DNA of 13,726 nt from Deltaproteobacteria bacterium (lineage in GTDB: Bacteria > Desulfobacterota > DSM-4660 > Desulfatiglandales > HGW-15): NCBI GenBank assembly GCA_019307805.1, contig JAFDIX010000214.1, positions 1-13,726 of the forward strand, in the 5' to 3' direction. The position numbers and the translations under genes were made by a program. The notes beneath the pieces are model-generated. The model ran no database searches. It had not been told where the DNA came from and saw nothing but the letters and a program-made list of their open reading frames with translations. Below, piece by piece: positions 1 through 5,714 of the stretch. Within the stretch, counting starts at the first letter, position 1. Each line of letters begins with the position of its first letter.

Positions 1-140
1 AGCGCCTGCCCCGGTCCCTGCACACCATACCCGAGGACGGCGACGGTTTCATCCTGAAGAATTTCCCTTGCCTTGTGCAGGGGGAATTCATCCTCTGTAA
101 CCACATTTTCCAGTGTTCCACCAAAATCTATTTCTGCCAT
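1..140 (-). CDS. ilvC: Ketol-acid reductoisomerase, N-terminal part (cut by window edge)
   Basis: Only the first 46 codons are present, starting from the ATG at 140-138 and running off the left edge. The translation begins MAEIDFGGTLENVVTEDEF and continues into VAVLGYGVQGPGQA, the NADPH-binding Rossmann loop. Ketol-acid reductoisomerase converts acetolactate or acetohydroxybutyrate to the dihydroxy acid, using NADPH and Mg2+, in the cytoplasm. The loop reads GYGVQGPGQ rather than the common GYGSQGHAH; as I recall, this is the form found in a subset of bacteria such as Bacteroidetes. A strong Shine-Dalgarno (GGAAAGGAG) lies 5 nt before the start. It is the last gene visible in the branched-chain run, separated from ilvN by about 300 bp of repeats. 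Identity is secure from the N-terminus and the context. Confidence 0.9.
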   Translation of the reverse strand, partial: MAEIDFGGTLENVVTEDEFPLHKAREILQDETVAVLGYGVQGPGQA

Positions 141-445
141 AATATCTCCTTTCCGTATCTTCTCAAGTTGTCAGGTTCACGGTTCATGGTTCACGGTTGG
201 TCGCCCTGCGCTCCTCATATTTCTTGAGATATTTGATATAACCACGAACGGCAGTCCCGCCACGCGGGATTCGTCTGGCCGGCTCGTAGACATCTTTGAA
301 TTCGCCGGGCGATATGTACTTTCCAGAGGTTATTGGGTTCAAGGTTCACGGTTGGTTGCCTTATCTACATACTGGTCTATGTTCATCCTTTTTTAACCTT
401 GAACCTTGAACTCTTGAACCGTGAACCTGAGTAATTACTCCTTTC
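141..445. repeat. Repeat-filled gap between ilvN and ilvC
   Basis: This 305-bp gap is bounded by a 16-bp perfect inverted repeat, TCAGGTTCACGGTTCA at 171-186 and its reverse complement at 415-430. Inside is a direct repeat of 18 bp with one mismatch (188-205 and 343-360, GGTTCACGGTTGGTYGCC). The end near ilvN (432-451) and the end near ilvC (141-160) both carry an AGATA-GGAAAGGAG block on the minus strand, so the Shine-Dalgarno region of ilvC seems to exist twice. This fits insertion of a repeat element with duplication of its target. I know GGTTCACGG-type degenerate repeats only as interspersed intergenic sequence; no function is assigned. Confidence 0.6.
184..342 (-). other. Possible small ORF inside the ilvN-ilvC repeat
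   Basis: Read on the minus strand from a TTG at 342-340 to a TGA at 186-184, there are 52 codons without a stop. The middle part looks protein-like, with stretches such as GKYISPGEFKDVYEPARR and GGTAVRGYIKYLKKYEERR. No ATG or GTG start and no clear Shine-Dalgarno is present, and both ends fall within the GGTTCACGG direct repeats. It may be a gene fragment carried by the repeat, a leaderless small protein, or chance. I do not recognise the family. Confidence 0.25.
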
Positions 446-550
446 CTATCTTTTCTCCCGGCCCAAAGCAACCACGCCGGTCCGGGCAATCTCCTTGATG
501 CCCATGGGTTTCAGAAGGTTGAGCAGGGCCATGAGTTTTCCCTCATCTCC
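446..550 (-). pseudogene. ilvN: Out-of-frame C-terminal remnant of ilvN
   Basis: After the frameshift in ilvN, the expected C-terminus is still readable in the neighbouring frame. From 550 it reads GDEGKLMALLNLLKPMGIKE and then IARTGVVALGREKR, ending at the TAG at 448-446. The RTGxVALxR ending is typical of the acetolactate synthase small subunit. Removing one copy of the 10-bp duplication at 542-561 restores a 165-residue protein, the normal family length. The reading frame of this tail is fully preserved, which argues that the lesion is recent or is a sequence error. Confidence 0.85.
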
Positions 551-561
551 ACTCATCTCCA
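542..561. repeat. Perfect 10-bp tandem duplication in ilvN
   Basis: CTCATCTCCA occurs twice head to tail at 542-551 and 552-561 on the plus strand (TGGAGATGAG on the coding strand). The length is not a multiple of three, so it shifts the ilvN frame and creates a stop at 545-543. With a single copy the protein reads TGDEGKL, as the family expects. Confidence 0.95.
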
Positions 562-953
562 GTAACCTCAATGATATAATAGTTGCTGCTTATATCCACA
601 ATGCGAGATCGAAAGATGTCCACCATGCGGAGGATTTCAGCACGGTACTCGGGCTTGGCCCGCACCTTGATCAGGGCCATCTCCCGCTGGACAAATTCGG
701 TGTCCGTAAAATCAATGACCTTCAGGACGTTGATCAGCTTGTTGAGCTGCTTTTTGATTTGCTCGACAATGAGCATGTCCCCATAGGCCACCAGGGTAAT
801 GCGTGAGACGTTGGGATCGGTGGTTTCAGACACGCACAGGCTGTCAATATTGAAACCCCTTCCGCTGAAAAAACCCGCCACACGTGATAGTACTCCGGGT
901 TGGTTGTCAACCAGGAGAGAAAGAATATGTTTTTCCGTTCCATTATCGGTCAT
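543..953 (-). CDS. ilvN: Acetolactate synthase small (regulatory) subunit, frameshifted and truncated
   Basis: IlvN binds the catalytic subunit IlvB, raises its activity, and usually mediates feedback inhibition by valine. The open frame has 136 codons. Residues about 7-75 form the ACT domain (KHILSLLVDNQPGVLSRV, GFNIDSLCV, SRITLVAYGD), and the C-terminal domain follows to YYIIEVTGDE. The frame then breaks at a 10-bp tandem duplication and ends two codons later in WR-stop, so the last ~30 residues of the family (EIxRTGxVALxR) are missing from this product. The ATG at 953 has AAGGGG 6 nt upstream. The ACT domain needed for IlvB contact is intact, so partial function is possible; the lost part belongs to the C-terminal domain. 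ilvB lies 163 bp upstream. Confidence 0.9.
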   Translation of the reverse strand: MTDNGTEKHILSLLVDNQPGVLSRVAGFFSGRGFNIDSLCVSETTDPNVSRITLVAYGDMLIVEQIKKQLNKLINVLKVIDFTDTEFVQREMALIKVRAKPEYRAEILRMVDIFRSRIVDISSNYYIIEVTGDEWR

Positions 954-1116
954 GGTGAACCCCTTATTTGGTTATACAAAACCGGTTCAAAGCGATTGTT
1001 TTTTGTTTGGGATTTGTTATTTGAAATTTCAACAAAGCAAATCCCCTCTGGGGATAACCAAAGCCTGGTCCTCTGGACCAGGATTCTTTATATCATTCAT
1101 AAAGTCCCTTCACCGC
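954..1116 (-). other. ilvB-ilvN gap with two adjacent short hairpins
   Basis: The transcript across this gap contains two small perfect hairpins. One has 8-bp arms, CCTGGTCC at 1064-1071 and GGACCAGG at 1075-1082. The other has 6-bp arms, ATCCCC at 1041-1046 and GGGGAT at 1050-1055. Both have 3-nt loops (TCT on plus). Neither is followed by a T-run in the transcript direction, so they do not look like classic terminators. The part closer to ilvN is A-rich low-complexity sequence. An mRNA stability or processing role is possible but unproven. Confidence 0.45.
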
Positions 1117-2802
1117 CTATAACAGGAGCATGTCCGTAATGGGTGCTCCCGCAGGGACCATGGGATAGACACTCTCCTCACGTTCCACGATAAAATCCAT
1201 GATCACGGGCCTTGGAGTGGAGAGTCCTTCCTTGAGGACGGGCACCACCTCTTCCGGCTTCTCAGCCCGGAGTCCCACCGCACCATAGGCCTCTGCCAGT
1301 TTTACAAAGTCAGGGGCGCAATCCATATCCGCGCAGGCGTAGCAGCTGTCAAAGAAAAACTCCTGCAGCTGACGCACCATTCCAAGGTACCGGTTGTTCA
1401 GGATGACCACCTTTACCGGGAGGCCGTACTGCATGGCCGTGGCCATCTCCTGGATGTTCATCTGTATGCTGCCGTCCCCTGCGATATCGACGACCAGTTT
1501 GTCAGGGTACGCGGCCTGGGCACCGATGGCGGCAGGCAGCCCAAATCCCATAACCCCCAATCCCCCGGATGTAATGAAGCGGTGGGGGCGATCGAAATGG
1601 TAATACTGGGCAGCCCACATCTGGTTCTGCCCCACCTCCGTGGTGATAATGGCCTCACCCTTGGTCAGTGCATATAATTGCTCCACGACGTACTGGGGTT
1701 TAATCGTGTCCTTCTGCACATAGCCGAGGGGATTTGTCGCCCTCCACTCTTCGATCTTCCCCAGCCAGGCGCGGCGCTTCTGTTTGAGATTTCCCAGGGC
1801 TTCCTTTTTCAAAAGGCCGTTGAGCTTTTCCAGGGTGATTTTACAATCACCCACGATGGGGATCGTCACCGGGATGTTTTTCCGAATGGAGGTGGGATCA
1901 ATATCGATGTGAACAATCTTGGCATTCTTTGCAAACACGGAGGTCTTTCCCGTCACCCGGTCATCGAAACGGACGCCGATGGCAATGATAAGGTCCGCCT
2001 TGCTGATGGCCATATTGGCGCGGTAGGTCCCATGCATCCCCAGCATGCCCAGCCATTGGGGATCGGTTCCCGGATAGGCACCGAGGCCCATGAGTGTCGT
2101 TGTCACCGGGGCATGGATTTTTTTCGCCAGTCTGGTGAACGCCTTTGATGCCTCTGAAATAATAACGCCGCCCCCGGCAAAGACCAGCGGTCTCTTGGCC
2201 TCTTTAATCAACTTGACGACCTTGGGCAGCTGCTTCACGTTTGGCGTGTATGTGGGGCTGTAGGACTTGAGGGAGACCTCCTTCATGGGTGTGTAGATGG
2301 TGCTCCCCTGCTGGACGTCCTTTGGCAGGTCCACGAGGACCGGGCCCGGGCGACCGGAACGGGCAATGTAGAAGGCCTCCTTGAGAATCCTGCCCAGATC
2401 ATCCACATTCTTGACAAGGTAGTTGTGCTTCGTGCATGGCCTGGTAATGCCGACGATATCCACCTCCTGAAAGGCATCGTTCCCTATGAGGTCCACATTG
2501 ACCTGCCCGGTCAACACCACGATGGGGATGGAGTCCATATAGGCCGAAGCGATCCCTGTCACCGTATTGGTGGCACCCGGACCCGAGGTCACAAGACACA
2601 CCCCGACGCCCCCTGTGGCACGCGCGTAGGCATCCGCCGCGTGCACGGCACCCTGCTCGTGGCGCACAAGGATATGCTGAATATCCGTTTTGAGCAGTTC
2701 GTCATAGACATCGAGGACGGCACCCCCCGGATATCCGAAGATGGTCTTCACGCCCTCTTCTTCCAGCACCTTTATAATGATATTTGCTCCTGTCAGTTTA
2801 AT
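1117..2802 (-). CDS. ilvB: Acetolactate synthase large (catalytic) subunit, probable ATT start
   Basis: IlvB uses thiamine diphosphate, Mg2+ and FAD to join pyruvate-derived hydroxyethyl to pyruvate or 2-oxobutyrate, the first common step of Val/Leu/Ile synthesis. Counting from the ATT at 2802, the protein has 561 residues, the usual length. It shows FGYPGGAVLDVYDEL near 22-36, the catalytic Glu49 in RHEQGA, the FAD-linked central domain, and the TPP motif GDGS at 442 through LNN at 468-470. Family members start MKLTGA, and here the matching codons are ATT AAA CTG ACA. GAGGTGAT, an 8-nt match to the usual 16S 3' end, precedes this ATT at ideal spacing. An in-frame GTG lies at 2811-2809 but has no good Shine-Dalgarno, and the ATG at 2868 lies inside ilvD. 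It follows the ilvD stop by 19 nt. Confidence 0.93.
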   Translation of the reverse strand: MKLTGANIIIKVLEEEGVKTIFGYPGGAVLDVYDELLKTDIQHILVRHEQGAVHAADAYARATGGVGVCLVTSGPGATNTVTGIASAYMDSIPIVVLTGQVNVDLIGNDAFQEVDIVGITRPCTKHNYLVKNVDDLGRILKEAFYIARSGRPGPVLVDLPKDVQQGSTIYTPMKEVSLKSYSPTYTPNVKQLPKVVKLIKEAKRPLVFAGGGVIISEASKAFTRLAKKIHAPVTTTLMGLGAYPGTDPQWLGMLGMHGTYRANMAISKADLIIAIGVRFDDRVTGKTSVFAKNAKIVHIDIDPTSIRKNIPVTIPIVGDCKITLEKLNGLLKKEALGNLKQKRRAWLGKIEEWRATNPLGYVQKDTIKPQYVVEQLYALTKGEAIITTEVGQNQMWAAQYYHFDRPHRFITSGGLGVMGFGLPAAIGAQAAYPDKLVVDIAGDGSIQMNIQEMATAMQYGLPVKVVILNNRYLGMVRQLQEFFFDSCYACADMDCAPDFVKLAEAYGAVGLRAEKPEEVVPVLKEGLSTPRPVIMDFIVEREESVYPMVPAGAPITDMLLL

Positions 2803-2821
2803 AGCAATCACCTCTTTTCTT

Positions 2822-4489
2822 TTATTTAAATACCGCGCCTTCGCTGGCCGACAACACCCCCTGGGCATATCGGCGCATATACCCCTTTGTTATCCTGGGC
2901 TCCGGTTGTTTCCACTCTGAAAGACGACTTTTGATCTCTTCATCGGACAGCCGGACCTCGATCTTTTTGTTTGCAATATCGATAAGGATACTGTCCCCGT
3001 CCCTAAGCGCGGCAATTGGCCCCCCTTCCATGGCCTCCGGGGACACATGCCCGATGCAGGCGCCCCGGGTGCCCCCTGAAAAGCGACCGTCCGTAATCAG
3101 GGCCACATCGGTATCCAGACCCATTCCCGCAATCGCCGAAGTGGGGGTGAGCATTTCCCGCATCCCCGGACTTCCCTTGGGCCCTTCATAACGGATGATG
3201 AGCACCTCGCCCTTGTTGATCTTGCCGCCCGTAATGGCTTCCGTGGCATCTTCTTCCGATTCAAAGATCCGCGCCGGCCCCTCGTGAAACCGCATCTTTT
3301 CCGAAAGGGCGGATTGCTTTACCACACAACCCCCCGGCGCCAGATTTCCGTAGAGCACGGCCAGCCCCCCTTCCTGGTGGAAGGGGTTGTCCACACCTCT
3401 GATCACCTCGGGATTGCGATTGACAGCCCCTTTCATAATCTCCTTTACGGGTTGACCCGTCACGGTCATGCAGTCTCCATTGATTGCTCCGATGCCGGAG
3501 AGTTCCTTGAGGACTGCATAAATACCTCCTGCCCGATCCAGGTCCTCCACATGGTCCTTGCCCGCGGGACTGAGAAAACAGAGATTCGGTGTTCTTTCGC
3601 TGACCTCGTTGACCGTTTTGAGATCAAAGGGAATACCCGCCTCCTGGGAAATGGCCGAGAGATGGAGAACGGTGTTGGTAGAACATCCCAGGGCCATATC
3701 CACGGCAAGGGCGTTGCGAAAGGCCTGCTTTGTCATGATCTGCCTCGGGGTAATTCCCTTTTCCAGGATACGGACCGACTGCATCCCGGTTTCCTTGGCA
3801 AGCCGAATACGGGCAGCCATCACGGCCGGGATGGTGCCGTTCCCCGGAAGGGCCATTCCGATCGCTTCGGTCAGACAGTTCATGGAATTTGCCGTAAACA
3901 TCCCCGCACAGGAACCGCAGGTGGGGCATGCCTGGTCTTCAATACGGGAGAGCTCCTCCATATCCATTTTCCCCGCGTGTACGGCACCGGCAGCCTCGAA
4001 GACCGTTATCAGATCAATTTTTTCATCCGCCCGGTCCGGATGCCGACCCGCCAGCATGGGTCCTCCACTGACGAAAATAGCGGGAATGTCCAGCCTTGCC
4101 GCGGCCATGAGCATGCCCGGAACAATCTTGTCGCAGTTGGGCACCAGGACGAGGGCGTCGAAGGCGTGGGCCATGGCCATCACTTCAATGGAATCGGCGA
4201 TCAATTCGCGGCTCGCCAGGGAGTATTTCATCCCTTCGTGATTCATGGCAATGCCGTCGCAGACGCCGATGGTTCCGAACTCTACAGGGACGCCTCCCGC
4301 CATGTAAATGCCCGCCTTGACCGCTTCAACGATGCGGTTCAGATGAATATGGCCGGGAATAATCTCATTGGCGGAGTTGGCAATGCCGATCAACGGTTTT
4401 TCAAGCTCCGTATTCGTGTACCCCATGGCCTTGAAAAGGGCCCGATGGGGGGCACGGTCAATGCCCTTCTTTACCATATCGCTCTTCAT
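2822..4489 (-). CDS. ilvD: Dihydroxy-acid dehydratase
   Basis: IlvD removes water from 2,3-dihydroxy-isovalerate or -methylvalerate to give the 2-keto acids that lead to valine and isoleucine; it depends on an iron-sulfur cluster and Mg2+. The 555-residue protein is complete. Cys119 in VPNCDK and Cys194 in CPTCGSCAGMF (188-198) are the conserved cluster cysteines. The position where [2Fe-2S] enzymes have a third cysteine (TPC) reads IPGHIHL here, as in the E. coli enzyme, which points to the oxygen-labile [4Fe-4S] type. GNGT, RFSGGTRG and the C-terminal GAVFK-like ending are present. GGAG lies 10 nt before the ATG. Its stop is just upstream of the ilvB start, so the two are probably co-translated. 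Confidence 0.96.
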   Translation of the reverse strand: MKSDMVKKGIDRAPHRALFKAMGYTNTELEKPLIGIANSANEIIPGHIHLNRIVEAVKAGIYMAGGVPVEFGTIGVCDGIAMNHEGMKYSLASRELIADSIEVMAMAHAFDALVLVPNCDKIVPGMLMAAARLDIPAIFVSGGPMLAGRHPDRADEKIDLITVFEAAGAVHAGKMDMEELSRIEDQACPTCGSCAGMFTANSMNCLTEAIGMALPGNGTIPAVMAARIRLAKETGMQSVRILEKGITPRQIMTKQAFRNALAVDMALGCSTNTVLHLSAISQEAGIPFDLKTVNEVSERTPNLCFLSPAGKDHVEDLDRAGGIYAVLKELSGIGAINGDCMTVTGQPVKEIMKGAVNRNPEVIRGVDNPFHQEGGLAVLYGNLAPGGCVVKQSALSEKMRFHEGPARIFESEEDATEAITGGKINKGEVLIIRYEGPKGSPGMREMLTPTSAIAGMGLDTDVALITDGRFSGGTRGACIGHVSPEAMEGGPIAALRDGDSILIDIANKKIEVRLSDEEIKSRLSEWKQPEPRITKGYMRRYAQGVLSASEGAVFK

Positions 4490-4731
4490 TGTGTGCGCTC
4501 TCCTTTCCGTGTTTTACCGGCGAAGCTCTGAGTCAAACCCGCAGTTTGGGAAACTTACATGCCATTGCTTGAGGCCGAGTGATGCTTGATACTGGTTTCT
4601 GGATGCTGGATAAGAACGAATCCCCTGCTTTTTCTAGCATCCAGTATCCGGCATCCAGCATCTTTTCACTTTTTACACCGCAATATATTAAAGCTTGACG
4701 TTACTTTTGAGATCTTGAGCTATGAAGCCCC
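4490..4731. repeat. leuD-ilvD gap with GCATCCAG-type inverted repeats
   Basis: No gene is seen in this 242-bp gap. It holds short inverted repeats: GATACTGG at 4588-4595 with CCAGTATC at 4641-4648, and GATGCTGG at 4602-4609 with CCAGCATC at 4655-4662. The block is a degenerate run of GCATCCAG/GTATCCGG units in both orientations. The ilvD Shine-Dalgarno (AAAGGAG) lies at its left end. I see no promoter that stands out. Confidence 0.5.
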
Positions 4732-5223
4732 TTATAGCGTCCCGCCGGCTTTGAGATAATCCACCATACCACCCGCCTGAACGATTTTCATCATGAAGTC
4801 CGGGATGGGTTTGGCCAGGAAAGGGCTCCCGTTTTCCCCCTTTTTGATTTCTCCCGAGCCCAGGTCCACCATGATCTGATCCCCTTCCTCAAAGACCTCC
4901 CAGGCTTCCCCGGACTCCAGGAGGGGGAGGCCGATGTTAAATGAATTTCTGTAAAATATCCGCGCAAAACTCCCTGCAATAACCAGACTGATCCCGGCCT
5001 CCTTGAGGGCCAGAGGGGCATGTTCTCTGGATGATCCGCAACCGAAATTGGTCCCGGCGACGATGACGTCCCCCGGATGCACCGCTTTATGGAAATCGGT
5101 CCTCACATCTACAAAGCAGTTCTCGGCAAGCGTTCGTTTATCCCATACACTGAGGAACCTTGCAGGAATAATAATATCCGTATCCACGTGATCGAACTTC
5201 CATACATTCCCTTCACATTTCAT
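4732..5223 (-). CDS. leuD: 3-isopropylmalate dehydratase small subunit
   Basis: LeuD pairs with LeuC to isomerise 2-isopropylmalate to 3-isopropylmalate, and in citramalate-using organisms citramalate to 3-methylmalate as well. The 163-residue protein is full length for the short LeuD type. It shows the swivel-domain motifs VDTDIIIPARFL near 13-24 and GTNFGCGSSREHAPLAL near 57-73, followed by RNSFNIGLPLL. The chosen ATG gives MKCEGNVWKF, matching family N-termini. A GGAGG sits 10 nt upstream; the AGAGG touching the ATG is too close to serve. It is separated from leuC by about 356 bp that contain a repeat element, unlike the tight leuC-leuD spacing common elsewhere. Confidence 0.95.
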   Translation of the reverse strand: MKCEGNVWKFDHVDTDIIIPARFLSVWDKRTLAENCFVDVRTDFHKAVHPGDVIVAGTNFGCGSSREHAPLALKEAGISLVIAGSFARIFYRNSFNIGLPLLESGEAWEVFEEGDQIMVDLGSGEIKKGENGSPFLAKPIPDFMMKIVQAGGMVDYLKAGGTL

Positions 5224-5295
5224 CCTCTACAATCCTCCACCATCTCCCATTTTCATATTTCATTCCTTACACTCACGCCTGTCCAAAATTGGATC

Positions 5296-5536
5296 TTCAC
5301 CACGGAGGCACAGAGGCCACAGAGAAAACTTTTTGTTTGTCGGGAGATACCGACAAACAAAAATATTATGCACTGAAATCCCTGGATGTTGGACTATCAC
5401 GGCCAATTCTTCGGGCATGAGGCTTTCAGAACATAGCCATCACAATTTGATTCTAAAGATTCTTTTCGTCTATCGGTATCCCCCGATAGACGAAAAAATG
5501 GATCCTTCATCTCAGTGCTCTCTGTGTCTGTGGTAA
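5296..5536. repeat. CACAGAG-type inverted element with two covarying hairpins
   Basis: Both ends carry related sequence in opposite orientation: CACCACGGAGGCACAGAG from 5298, and on the other strand ACCACAGACACAGAGAG from 5534 downward. Just inside each end is a perfect 14-bp hairpin with a 6-nt loop. Hairpin 1 is TTTTTGTTTGTCGG (5330-5343) with its complement at 5350-5363 and loop GAGATA. Hairpin 2 is TTTTCGTCTATCGG (5463-5476) with its complement at 5483-5496, and its loop on the minus strand is GGGATA. The two stems differ at three positions, each compensated in the opposite arm. About 100 bp of unique sequence lies between. It sits within the leuC-leuD gap; no gene is seen. Confidence 0.7.
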
Positions 5537-5579
5537 ATCTGATCTTTAAAGATATCATTCTTAAAAGATAAATAAATGT

Positions 5580-5714
5580 CTAAAGTTCTTCAGGAGATCC
5601 GATCCTTCCCAGAACCGCCGAAGCCGCAGCCACCGCAGGACCCGCCAGATAGACCTCGCTTTTGGGATGTCCCATCCGACCCAGAAAGTTCCTGTTGGTT
5701 GTTGAAACGGCCCG
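5580..5714 (-). pseudogene. leuC: Out-of-frame C-terminal remnant of leuC
   Basis: In a frame different from the main leuC ORF, the minus strand from 5714 reads RAVSTTNRNFLGRMGHPKSE, then VYLAGPAVAAASAVLGRI, and ends at the TAG at 5582-5580. This is the conserved C-terminus of LeuC. Together with the main ORF and about 44 missing bases it would restore a protein of about 421 residues, the usual size. The remnant has no internal stop, so decay has not advanced beyond the deletion. Confidence 0.9.

Noticed and set aside
171..430. CRISPR array
   Set aside because: The GGTTCACGG repeats are degenerate, in both orientations and without regular spacers; no cas genes are present.
540..562. Programmed frameshifting in ilvN
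   Set aside because: No slippery heptamer or downstream structure is seen; a perfect tandem duplication explains the shift, and removing one copy gives the normal protein.
2803..2868. Upstream ATG of ilvB at 2868
   Set aside because: It would overlap ilvD by 47 bp and add about 22 residues (MPRGCCRPAKAR...) absent from the family, without a Shine-Dalgarno.
3284..4531. 415-codon plus-strand open frame
   Set aside because: It lies opposite ilvD, has no recognisable motifs, and follows from the GC-rich codon pattern of the real gene.
5364..5462. Short minus-strand frame between the two hairpins
   Set aside because: It has no start or ribosome site and only about 20 readable codons, too little to call a gene fragment.
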